In this document: in pieces, positions 17,428 to 25,306 of the stretch
Numbering within the stretch: position 1 is the first letter of the stretch
Layout of the letters: each line of letters opens with the position of its first letter
NCBI GenBank assembly: GCA_964236105.1
Contig: CAXSBC010000006.1
Coordinates: 1 to 64,000 of the forward strand
Direction of reading: 5' to 3'
Origin: Lichenicola sp964236105
GTDB taxonomy: Bacteria; Pseudomonadota; Alphaproteobacteria; Acetobacterales; Acetobacteraceae
DNA length: 64,000 nt
Program-made: the position numbers and the translations under genes
Notes under the pieces: generated by a model
The model's database searches: none
What the model was told of the DNA's origin: nothing
What the model saw: only the letters and a program-made list of their open reading frames with translations

Positions 17428-18573
17428 TCACGCGGCCAGCGTCTTCTCGTAGATGCGGTAGGTCTTGTAGGCATGGCCGCCCACAGCCTCCGCCAGATGC
17501 CGCATCGGCGCATTGCCTTCCAGCACCCAGGACATCTCGACCGAGCGGATTCCCATCGCCTTCGCCTCGCGGCGCAGCGACTCGACCACGTGCAGCGCCA
17601 GCAGCTGCCCGAGCAGGCTGCCGGCGAGATCGCGCCTGACGCCCATCAGCGGCACGCGCGCCGTGGTCACGCCGGACCGTTTCAACCGCCACAGCAGCTT
17701 CGCCCAGCCGAACGGCAGCAGGCGCCCCGACAGGTCGCGGATCGCCTCGTTCAGGTTGGGCAGGCACAGGCCGAAGGCCGCCGGCCTGCCATCCACCTCG
17801 GCGAACCAGACCAGCCGGTCATGCAGCAGCGGCCGCAGCGCCTTGGCGGTGTGCGCGACCTCCTCGGGCGTGATCGGGACGAACCCCCAGTTGCCGTTCC
17901 ACGCCTCGTTGAAGATCGAGGCCAGCGAGGCGATGTCGGCCTCGATCGATGCCCGCCGTAGCGGCCGCAGCGTCACCCCGGCAGGCAGGCCGCGCGCCAC
18001 CATGGCAGCCGCCGCCGGCGGCAGGGCGGCCGAGTTGTCGCAGAGATAGGCGTAGAGATCCTGGGCCTTGGCGTAGCCGAGCGCTCGAAGCCTGGCATCG
18101 GCATAGGGCGGGTCGTGCGGCATCATCAGCATGGGCGGCGTGTCGAACCCGTCCACCAGCAGGCCGGCCTCCTCGTTGATCGACAGGTTGAACGGCCCCT
18201 GCACGCGCCCGAGCCCGCGCTGCATCAGCCAGGCCTCCGCGGTGCGGATCAGGGATGCGAATACCTCCGGATCGTCGATCGCGGCGAGCATGCCGAAATG
18301 GCCGACCATCGGATCGCCGCACAGCCGGTCGTGCTGCGCGCTGATGCGTCCGACTGCCCGACCGTCGCGGTAGGCGATCCAGAAGGCCGCGTCCGCGTGG
18401 CGGAAGAACGGATTGCCCTTCGGGGTGAGGGCTGCCCGCCGCTCGGCGCGCAGCGGCGGCACGTAGCTCGGGTCGGCACGGAACAAGCTCTCGGGCAGCC
18501 GGATGAAGCGTCCCAGCTCGGACGGGCGCCTGACGCGGGCGATCTCGATGGTGGGCACGGCCGCGTCGATCAA
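17428..18573 (-). CDS. bacterial ceramide synthase-like GNAT-fold N-acyltransferase (bCerS-like)
   Basis: 381 aa with a GNAT-like fold in tandem arrangement. Distinctive motifs are DPSYVPPLRAERRAAL, GNPFFRHADAAFWIAYRDG, VGRISAQHDRLC and VQGPFNLSINEEAGLLVDGF, then a second half with FNEAWNGNWGFVPITPEE and a GNAT-type ending. Proteins of this family include bCerS of Caulobacter, which N-acylates the sphingoid base or its keto form. Placement between a serine palmitoyltransferase and CerR/AasR homologues supports that assignment. Its start overlaps the upstream hydroxylase stop by four bases, so the two are translationally coupled. The assignment rests on family resemblance plus context. Confidence 0.8.
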   Translation of the reverse strand: MIDAAVPTIEIARVRRPSELGRFIRLPESLFRADPSYVPPLRAERRAALTPKGNPFFRHADAAFWIAYRDGRAVGRISAQHDRLCGDPMVGHFGMLAAIDDPEVFASLIRTAEAWLMQRGLGRVQGPFNLSINEEAGLLVDGFDTPPMLMMPHDPPYADARLRALGYAKAQDLYAYLCDNSAALPPAAAAMVARGLPAGVTLRPLRRASIEADIASLASIFNEAWNGNWGFVPITPEEVAHTAKALRPLLHDRLVWFAEVDGRPAAFGLCLPNLNEAIRDLSGRLLPFGWAKLLWRLKRSGVTTARVPLMGVRRDLAGSLLGQLLALHVVESLRREAKAMGIRSVEMSWVLEGNAPMRHLAEAVGGHAYKTYRIYEKTLAA

Positions 18574-19334
18574 GCGACCTTGCCGGGCCGCGGCGCCTGG
18601 TTGCGCGGCGGGCCGCCGGACAGCTGGGCGACCCAGGGGAAGCGTTCCGCCTCGGCCACGTCATACCCCAGGTTGAACACGTGCGGCGACCGGGCGCGCT
18701 CGCGCGCGGAGCCGTAATAGGTGCCGAGCAGCCGGTCCACCACGAAGGAGGTGATGCCGTAATTGCCGTGCTCGTCCTGGAAATGGTGCGTCAGGTGCAG
18801 CTCCTTCATGCGACGCAGCAGCCGGTTGCGCGGCTTGAAGTTGAGATGCTGGACGCAGTGGCAGAACTCGTAGGCGCAGGTGATGAGCAGCCCGGCGCAG
18901 AGGGCGGCCGCGGCACCGCCCGCGCCGCCGCCGATCAGCCAGCCGAGCGGCAGCAGGATCGCCACGATGGTCGGCAGCGTCGTCGCCGGCGAGCCGAACA
19001 GCACGTCCATCCGGTGCGGGTCCTGGTGGTGGTCGAAATGGATCCGCTTCCAGAGCGCCGCCGTGATCGGCGAGCGATACAGGAACCGGCTGTGCAGGAT
19101 GAAGCGGTGGATCACGTACCAGGCGGCCGGATAGGCCAGCGCCGTGGCCAGCACGGCCCGGAGCGGACCCCACGGGCCGGCGGCATACCGCATCGCCAGC
19201 AGCCCGCACGCCACCACGCCGACGGCATAGACATGGACGGCGGGATGGCTGGCATAGGCCCTGAACAGCTCACGCAGGTTCATGCGGCCCAGGTCGAAGC
19301 TCCGACCAGAGGTCCGCCAGTTCGAGTACATCAT
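18570..19334 (-). CDS. fatty acid hydroxylase / sterol desaturase family membrane di-iron protein
   Basis: 254-aa integral membrane di-iron enzyme. The histidine boxes are complete: HRFILH (His76-His81), HFDHHQDPH (His99-His107), a central EFCHCVQH (His159, His163) and ELHLTHHFQDEH (His180-His189). Four or so hydrophobic segments surround them. Such enzymes hydroxylate acyl chains or sphingoid bases at C4 or C2. Because it is coupled to the ceramide synthase-like gene, I infer a sphingolipid hydroxylase; regiochemistry cannot be told. The start is uncertain: ATG 19334, ATG 19331 and ATG 19283 (MNLRELF) are all possible. Confidence 0.82.
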   Translation of the reverse strand: MMYSNWRTSGRSFDLGRMNLRELFRAYASHPAVHVYAVGVVACGLLAMRYAAGPWGPLRAVLATALAYPAAWYVIHRFILHSRFLYRSPITAALWKRIHFDHHQDPHRMDVLFGSPATTLPTIVAILLPLGWLIGGGAGGAAAALCAGLLITCAYEFCHCVQHLNFKPRNRLLRRMKELHLTHHFQDEHGNYGITSFVVDRLLGTYYGSARERARSPHVFNLGYDVAEAERFPWVAQLSGGPPRNQAPRPGKVA

Positions 19335-19430
19335 GCGGTTCGAGTGCTACCGGGGACCGGCGCTGTCAAGCAAACAGGGCGTGGGGCACCCTGTGTCGTC
19401 CCGGCTTTCACCACGCGGGAGGCCTGCGGA

Positions 19431-20678
19431 TCAGTCGGCGGCGGCATAGAGCGCCGCATCGACGCCCGGCACGAGGCCGAGCTCCTGCCCGATCGCGGTG
19501 ATGGCGCCGATCGCCCGGTTGACCTGACTGGTGCTGTGCGCGGCGCTGATGCTGGTGCGCAGCAGCGACGCGCTGCCCGGTGTCGCCGGGGGCAGAGCCA
19601 GGTTCACATAGATGCCGGCCTCGAACAGCCGGTTCCAGAACTGCACCGCGATGTCGGGACCCGGCAGCCGGATGGAGACGATCGGGCTGACGGTCGGACC
19701 CAGCACGAAGCCGGCCTCCGACAGGCCGCGATACAGCCTGTCCGCGTTCCGCGCGAGCCGGAGTCGCAGTCCCGGCTCCTCCTCGACCAGCTCAAGCGCG
19801 CGCGACACCCCGGCGACGACCGCCGAGGGCAGCGACGCGCTGAACATGTAGGCGCGCGACGCCAGACGCAGCAGCTCGAAGTCCGGCGCGTCCGACGCGC
19901 AGAAGCCGCCGACCCCGCCCAGGCTCTTGCTGAACGTGCCGACGATGAAGTCCACGTCGTCCTCGACGCCGGCGAGCTCCACCAGGCCGCGTCCCCGGTC
20001 GCCGAGCACGCCGAGCGAATGCGCCTCGTCGACCAGCAGGAAGGCCCCCGTCTCCCGCTTCACGGCGGCGATCTCGCGCAGCGGCGCCACGTCGCCCAGC
20101 ATGCTGTAGATCCCCTCCACCACGATCAGGTTCTGCGGCGCGGGCTCGCCGGCCGGCTTCTGGACGTTCCGCTCCGCCAGCAGCCTGAGGCGCCGGTAGA
20201 GATCGTCCGGGTCGTTGTGCCGGAAGCGCGTCACCTGCGCGCCGCTCAGGCGGGCGCCGTCATAGATGCTGGCATGGCTGTCGGCATCGAGCAGCAGGTT
20301 GTCGTCGCGGCCCGCCAGTCCGGACAGGATGCCGAGATTGGCCTGGTAGCCGGTGGTGAACAGCATGGCGTCGCGTCGGCCGAGGAAGCGCGCGATCTGG
20401 GCTTCCAGCGCGGCATGGCCGCCATAGGTGCCGTTGGCGATCCTGCTGCCGGTGGTGCCGGTGCCCTCGGCCTCCAGAGCCGTCACCGCCCGCCCGATGC
20501 AGCTCGGGTCGAAGGTGAGGCCGAGATAGTTGTTGGTGCCCAGCAGCAGGACGCTCCGTTGGCCGATGCGCGCCTCCGTCGGCGACAGCATCTCGTCGAA
20601 GGCGACGGCGAAGGGATTCTGCGGATGGCCGCCGAGGCGCGCGTAGGCCAGCTTCAGGCTGGCGTATTTCTCGAGCAT
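19431..20678 (-). CDS. spt: serine palmitoyltransferase (alpha-oxoamine synthase family)
   Basis: PLP-dependent enzyme condensing serine with a long-chain acyl thioester to 3-ketosphinganine, the committed step of sphingolipid synthesis. 415 aa. Motifs: LLLGTNNYLGLTFDP, TTGSRIANGTYGGHAALE, LLLDADSHASIYDGARLSG, VDEAHSLGVLGDRGRG and the PLP lysine in GTFSKSLGGVGGF (Lys251). The ATG follows directly after the ACP stop codon, so both are one unit, which suggests an acyl-ACP donor. Related synthases (KBL, BioF) share these motifs; the neighbouring ACP, acyl-AMP ligase, CerR-like and bCerS-like genes decide for SPT. Confidence 0.9.
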   Translation of the reverse strand: MLEKYASLKLAYARLGGHPQNPFAVAFDEMLSPTEARIGQRSVLLLGTNNYLGLTFDPSCIGRAVTALEAEGTGTTGSRIANGTYGGHAALEAQIARFLGRRDAMLFTTGYQANLGILSGLAGRDDNLLLDADSHASIYDGARLSGAQVTRFRHNDPDDLYRRLRLLAERNVQKPAGEPAPQNLIVVEGIYSMLGDVAPLREIAAVKRETGAFLLVDEAHSLGVLGDRGRGLVELAGVEDDVDFIVGTFSKSLGGVGGFCASDAPDFELLRLASRAYMFSASLPSAVVAGVSRALELVEEEPGLRLRLARNADRLYRGLSEAGFVLGPTVSPIVSIRLPGPDIAVQFWNRLFEAGIYVNLALPPATPGSASLLRTSISAAHSTSQVNRAIGAITAIGQELGLVPGVDAALYAAAD

Positions 20679-20942
20679 CTAGCGCAGACCGACGGCAGGC
20701 TGCGACTGCAGGAGCCGGGCCAGGTCGCCCACCGTCTCGACCCCCGACAGCTCGTCGATCGGGATGATGGTGTCGAACTCGGTCTCGATCGCCATCACGA
20801 AATCCATCACTGCCAAAGAGTCGAGCTTCAGGTCCCGGACGATGCTGGTTTCGGCGACGATCCTGCCGTCGTACTTCGCCAACGGGTCGTTCATCGACCT
20901 CAGCACGCCCGAGATCCGATCGATGACATCCTCGTCCGACAC
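20679..20942 (-). CDS. acyl carrier protein dedicated to sphingolipid synthesis (AcpR-like)
   Basis: 87-aa carrier protein. The phosphopantetheine attachment motif is LKLDSLAVMDF with Ser42; acidic helices flank it (FVMAIETEFDTIIPIDEL). The start is a GTG at 20942 preceded by a strong AAGGAG seven bases upstream, which decides against longer in-frame starts. Its stop abuts the SPT start. It probably carries the acyl chain loaded by the acyl-AMP ligase to SPT. It is the first gene of the six-gene locus. Confidence 0.9.
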   Translation of the reverse strand: MSDEDVIDRISGVLRSMNDPLAKYDGRIVAETSIVRDLKLDSLAVMDFVMAIETEFDTIIPIDELSGVETVGDLARLLQSQPAVGLR

Positions 20943-21088
20943 GCTTTGGCTCCTTCGCCGAACGGCTGCTCGCGTTCGTGTTCCGCAATCGACGCCGCCC
21001 CGACAAGATAGGGCAAGGCCGGGCAGCGGCCAAATCCGACCCTTCCGGGCACGATCGTCCGGCCCGGTCGGCCGGTGGTCCGCCGGCC

Positions 21089-23206
21089 TCAATCCATGAG
21101 CCGGCGCGTCAGGTAGGTCGTCTCGAGCGCCTGCTCGTGCGCGATCTCGATCAGGTTGGCGGTGCCGGCATGGCCGCCCTCGGTGTCCTCGTAATAAAGG
21201 AACGGCACCCCGAGCTGGTTCAGCCGCCAGGCGAAGCGCCTGGCATGCACCGGGCCCACGCGATCGTCCTTGGTCGAGGTGAAGATGAACGGCTCGGGAT
21301 AGCGCACGCCCGCCCGCAGGGTCTGCAGCGGCGAGATGCCGGCCAGGAAGGCGCGCTCGTCGGGCCTGGACACGCTGCCGTACTCGTCGACCCAGGAGGC
21401 GCCGGCCGCCATGGTCTCGAAATGCAGCATGTCGAGCAGCGGCACCCCGATGATCACCGCCCGCCACAGCTCGGGATGCTGGGTGAACTCGACGCCCATC
21501 AGCAGGCCGCCATTCGAGCGGCCGCGGATGCCGAGGCGGCGCGACGAGGTGATGCCGCGCGCGATCAGGTCGCGTCCGACGGCGGCGAAGTCGTCGAACA
21601 CGTGCTGGCGCCCGGTCTTGCGCCCGGCCTCGTGCCAGCGCGGGCCGAACTCGCCGCCGCCGCGTATGTTGGCCAGCACGTAGACGCCGCCGCGCGCCAT
21701 CCAGAGCCGCCCGATCGCGCCGGAATAGACCGGCGTGCTGGAGACGCCGAAGCCGCCATAGGCGGTCAGCTCGGTCGGATTGGAGCCGTCATGCTTCAGG
21801 CGGCGGCGATGCACGACGAAATACGGCACTGTCGTGCCGTCCGCCGAGGTCGCCTCCAGCTGCTCCACCACGAGGCCGGACGCGTCGAACTGCGCCGGCA
21901 GCGCCTTCACCTGGACGGTCCGGGCGGCGGCGGCATCGGCAAGCCAGAGCTGGCTCGGGGTCAGGAAGCCGCTCACCTGCAGGAAGACCCGGTCGTCATG
22001 CCGGCCGCTATCGACCAGCTCGACCGCCACGTCGTCTGGCAGCGAAAGGCGCCGGCTCGTCCAGCCATCGACGGTCGGGGTGAAGACGAAGGCGCCGCCG
22101 CGCACGTTGTCATAGATCGCAGCCACCACATGGCCGTGGGTGACGCCGACGGCGTCGGCCTCCACCGACTGGCGGGGCCCGGGCGTGAACACCGGCTGCG
22201 GTGCCGCCGCGGGATGCGCGAGATCGAGTGCTGCCAGGCTGCCTGCCTCGATCGCCCGCCCCGCCCCGGCCTGCCAGTCCTGCTCCAGCTTCACCACCAG
22301 GCGATCGGCCACCAGCCCGATGACGGTGGCCTTCGGCGGCAGCGGCAGCGGCGCCAGCCCGGCCGGCGTCACCTGCCGATACTGGCTGGCGAAGAAGCTG
22401 ATGCCGCGACGGATCAGCACGGCGCGGTGGCCGTCGCCGTCGACCAGCACCTGCGGACCGTCGGAGATGTCGGCCGGCATCCCGCGCGCCACCTCCTGCG
22501 CCTGGTCGAGCGCCTGCCCGCGATGCAGCCGCCTGACGATGAACGGGTAGCCGGACGCGGTCAGGCTCCCCGCCCCCCAGTCGCGCGCCACCAGCAGCGT
22601 GTCGGCGGTCTCCCAGGCGATCTGCTGCTTGGAGTGCGGCAGCACGAAGCCGTCCTGCACGAAGCGGCCCGCGACCATGTCGAACTCGCGCGCGGTGGTG
22701 GCGTCCTCGCCCGCGTCGGACAGCATGACCAGGCACCGCCGCTCCTCGGGCTCGGCGCACTCGACGCCCTTCCAGACCCAGTTGGCGTGCTCGGCCGCCG
22801 ACAGCGCGTCGAGATCGATCACCGTGTGCCAGGCGGGAGCGTCGCTGCGAAACGAGGCGAGGCCGGTCCGGCGCCAGAGGCCGCGGCGATGCTGCGCATC
22901 CTGCCAGAAGTTGTAGATCTGCCCGCCGATCATCGTCGGCGTCGGGATGCGGTCATGCGCCTGCGCGATCGCCAGCGCGTCCGACTGGAAGCCGGCATAG
23001 CGCGGGTCGGCCTGCAGCGCGCCGAAGGTCCTGGCGTTCTGCGCGCCGACCCAGTCGAGCGCCGGCCTGCCCTCGATGTCGCTCAGGAAGGCCGGGGGCT
23101 CGGTTTCCGGCACGACGGCGGCAGGGGTCGCGGACGGCACCACGGTCGCCGCCCGCAGGGGGAGCGGACACAACAGGGCAAGCAGAAGAACGCAAGGCAG
23201 GCGCAT
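21089..23206 (-). CDS. secreted prolyl oligopeptidase family serine peptidase (S9A)
   Basis: 705 aa with a signal peptide (MRLPCVLLLALLCPLPLRAA). A seven-bladed propeller region (residues about 100-420) precedes an alpha/beta-hydrolase domain. The catalytic triad is visible: nucleophile in GIRGRSNGGLLMG (Ser564), Asp in STKDDRVGPVHARR and His in TEGGHAGTAN. Conserved YGGFGVS and VLANIRGGGEFG strengthen the S9A assignment. It should cleave proline-containing peptides in the periplasm. The start was chosen for the signal peptide; an ATG at 23230 would add eight residues. It is on the same strand as the sphingolipid genes but 146 bp upstream, so probably a separate transcript. Confidence 0.9.
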   Translation of the reverse strand: MRLPCVLLLALLCPLPLRAATVVPSATPAAVVPETEPPAFLSDIEGRPALDWVGAQNARTFGALQADPRYAGFQSDALAIAQAHDRIPTPTMIGGQIYNFWQDAQHRRGLWRRTGLASFRSDAPAWHTVIDLDALSAAEHANWVWKGVECAEPEERRCLVMLSDAGEDATTAREFDMVAGRFVQDGFVLPHSKQQIAWETADTLLVARDWGAGSLTASGYPFIVRRLHRGQALDQAQEVARGMPADISDGPQVLVDGDGHRAVLIRRGISFFASQYRQVTPAGLAPLPLPPKATVIGLVADRLVVKLEQDWQAGAGRAIEAGSLAALDLAHPAAAPQPVFTPGPRQSVEADAVGVTHGHVVAAIYDNVRGGAFVFTPTVDGWTSRRLSLPDDVAVELVDSGRHDDRVFLQVSGFLTPSQLWLADAAAARTVQVKALPAQFDASGLVVEQLEATSADGTTVPYFVVHRRRLKHDGSNPTELTAYGGFGVSSTPVYSGAIGRLWMARGGVYVLANIRGGGEFGPRWHEAGRKTGRQHVFDDFAAVGRDLIARGITSSRRLGIRGRSNGGLLMGVEFTQHPELWRAVIIGVPLLDMLHFETMAAGASWVDEYGSVSRPDERAFLAGISPLQTLRAGVRYPEPFIFTSTKDDRVGPVHARRFAWRLNQLGVPFLYYEDTEGGHAGTANLIEIAHEQALETTYLTRRLMD

Positions 23207-23520
23207 GAGAGTTCCGGTGCAGGCAGCCATACGGGAACGGTCGCGAGGGGGACATGACAGGACTGGCCTGCCCGATGCAACATTCCTGAGACGTGCGAGC
23301 CGCGCATCCCCGCCTGCCTCGCGTCCAGCGCATCGTCGCCGCTGCCTGGAAGAAGCCTGACGAACCGCACAGGCGGACAGCACCGGAGAGCGCCACGACG
23401 CGTCCCCGGCGACGGCCGTGTGCGGCGACCGGACCGCGATCCGCATCAGGATCAGCGCCGCGTGGCCGGATGTGCTAAAGCGCCCGGCTGCTCGGACACG
23501 AGGCAGCAGACGCGGGAACA
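23207..23520. other. 314-bp divergent intergenic region
   Basis: Lies between the leftward peptidase and the rightward aminotransferase. GC-rich, no gene seen on either strand, and no clear promoter motif recognised; it must carry the promoters of both genes. Confidence 0.4.
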
Positions 23521-24729
23521 GTGACGATGGATATTCTTGCCCACCGCTTCGACACCCTGGCCCGCGGCGATGTCGAGGCGCTGCCCGGATCGCTGATCCG
23601 GGAGGTCGCGCAGGAGGGCTTCGGCCTGGCGGACGTGATCCCGCTCTGGTTCGGCGAGCCCGATTCGGTCACGCCCGCCTTCATTCGCGATGCGGCGAAG
23701 CGGGCGCTCGATGAGGGCGAGACCTTCTACGTTTCCAACTACGGCATCCCGGCGCTGCGCGAGGCGATCGCGCGCTACCAGGCCGGGCTGGGCCGGACCT
23801 CCTCGCCCGACCGCATCTGCATCGCCTCGTCCGGCGTCAACGCCATCCTGCTCGCCTGCCAGACGCTGCTGTCGCCGGGCGACCGGGTGGTGCTGCCGAC
23901 GCCGCACTGGCCGAACCTCGCCGGCATCCCGGCCGTGGTCGGCGCCTCGGTGGCGACGGTGCCGCTGCGCCTGGAGGCCGGACAGTGGCGCATCGACCTG
24001 GAGGAGCTGCTGGCGGCCCTGACCCCGGGGACCCGGGCTGTGATCCTGAACTCGCCCGGCAACCCGACCGGGTGGATGCTGGGCCGCGCCGAGCAGGAGG
24101 TGGTGCTGCAGCATTGCCGGCGCCACGGCATCTGGATCCTGGCCGACGACGTCTATGAGCGCGTGGTGTTCGGACGGCGCGCGGCACCCGTGCTGCTGGA
24201 GTTCGCCGATCCGGACGACCGGATCGTGTCGATCAACTCGTTCTCCAAGAGCTGGGCGATGACCGGCTGGCGGCTCGGCTGGCTCACGGCGCCGGCCGCC
24301 CTGATGCCGGCACTCGGCAAGCTGAACGAGTTCAACACCTCCTGCGCGCCGGCCTTCATCCAGCATGCCGGCATCGCCGCCCTGGAGCAGGGCGAGCCGT
24401 TCATCGTCGAGACGATCAACCGCTACCGCGACCGTCGCGACCTCGCAGTCGAGCTGCTCGGCACGATCCCAGGGGCAATCGTGCCGTGTCCGGACGGGGC
24501 GATGTACTCGTTCTTCTCGGTGGCGGGCTGCACCGACAGCCTCGGGCTGGCCAAGTCGCTGCTGCGGCAGGCACGGGTCGGGCTGGCGCCCGGCCGGGCG
24601 TTCGGACCCGCCGGCGAAGGCTGCCTCAGGCTGTGCTTCGCGGTCGGCGAGGACCGGCTGCGCGAGGCCTGCGGCCGCATCGCCGACTTCTTCGCCTCGC
24701 CCGCCGGCCGGGCCGCGGCCGGCGGCTGA
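23521..24729 (+). CDS. class I/II PLP-dependent aminotransferase
   Basis: About 402 aa, fold type I. Motifs: PLWFGEPDSVTPAFIRDAA, YVSNYGIPALREAIARY, ASSGVNAILLACQTLLSPGD, NSPGNPTGW (cofactor and substrate binding), the ADDVYERV region and the PLP lysine in INSFSKSWAMTGWRLGW. C-terminal RLCFAV supplies the carboxylate-binding arginine. The class is that of aspartate/aromatic/branched aminotransferases; the substrate cannot be determined. The start is GTG 23521 or ATG 23527. It stands alone, convergent with the creA-like gene. Confidence 0.88.
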   Translation: MTMDILAHRFDTLARGDVEALPGSLIREVAQEGFGLADVIPLWFGEPDSVTPAFIRDAAKRALDEGETFYVSNYGIPALREAIARYQAGLGRTSSPDRICIASSGVNAILLACQTLLSPGDRVVLPTPHWPNLAGIPAVVGASVATVPLRLEAGQWRIDLEELLAALTPGTRAVILNSPGNPTGWMLGRAEQEVVLQHCRRHGIWILADDVYERVVFGRRAAPVLLEFADPDDRIVSINSFSKSWAMTGWRLGWLTAPAALMPALGKLNEFNTSCAPAFIQHAGIAALEQGEPFIVETINRYRDRRDLAVELLGTIPGAIVPCPDGAMYSFFSVAGCTDSLGLAKSLLRQARVGLAPGRAFGPAGEGCLRLCFAVGEDRLREACGRIADFFASPAGRAAAGG

Positions 24730-24752
24730 TCCGGCCGGTCCGGCGCGGGGGA

Positions 24753-25235
24753 CTACGGCGTGTCCAGCGGCACCGCGGTGACGGCGTTGTAGGGGCTGCC
24801 GCCGGTGGTCAGCGCCTTGGTCGACCAGGCCAGATAGACCAGCACGTGCTTGTCGCGGTCGACGATCCGCGACACCCGGAGCTCCTTGAAGAAGAAGGAC
24901 GTGCTCTCGCCGAACACCACCTCGCTGTCCGGAAGGTCGCCCTGCGGCGTCACCCGGCCGATGGCGCGGCAGGCCAGCGAGAAGCGCGACGGGTCGGTGG
25001 CCAGGCCGAGCGAGCCCTTCAGGCCGCCGGTCTCGGCATGCGACACGTAGCAGGACACGCCCGCCACCTTGGGATCGTCGTAGCGGTCGACCACGATCCT
25101 GTCGTTGCGGCCGACCAGGCGGAACGTCGTGCTGACGGCACCGACCCGGGTCCCATCCGCCGCAATGGCGGCCGGTGCGGCGCAGGTGGCCATCAGCGCC
25201 AGGGCGGCGAGGCCGGTCCAGGTCGGGCGTGTCAT
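24753..25235 (-). CDS. creA: CreA family periplasmic protein
   Basis: 160 aa with a signal peptide ending near AAIAA. The mature part shows the family pattern: VGAVSTTFRLVGRNDRIVVD, DDPKVAGVSCYVSHAETGG, DPSRFSLACRAIG and FFKELRVSRIVDRDKHVLVYL. CreA is a widespread proteobacterial protein of unknown biochemical role. It ends 23 bp from the convergent aminotransferase gene and is 71 bp upstream-side of the helicase gene end. Confidence 0.88.
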   Translation of the reverse strand: MTRPTWTGLAALALMATCAAPAAIAADGTRVGAVSTTFRLVGRNDRIVVDRYDDPKVAGVSCYVSHAETGGLKGSLGLATDPSRFSLACRAIGRVTPQGDLPDSEVVFGESTSFFFKELRVSRIVDRDKHVLVYLAWSTKALTTGGSPYNAVTAVPLDTP

Positions 25236-25306
25236 GCGCGGGCGGCTCCGTGATCAGGTGGCAGACACCGAGCCCGATGGCGCGGCCGCTGGCAAGGGCT
25301 GCCGCC

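Noticed and set aside
19374..19394. ACAGGG/CCCTGT hairpin after the serine palmitoyltransferase gene
   Set aside because: Six-base-pair stem with a nine-base loop; some T-richness follows on the minus strand, but support is too weak for a terminator call.
21089..23446. A longer prolyl oligopeptidase start at 23446
   Set aside because: The extra 80 residues are Arg/Ala-rich and would bury the signal peptide that starts at 23206.
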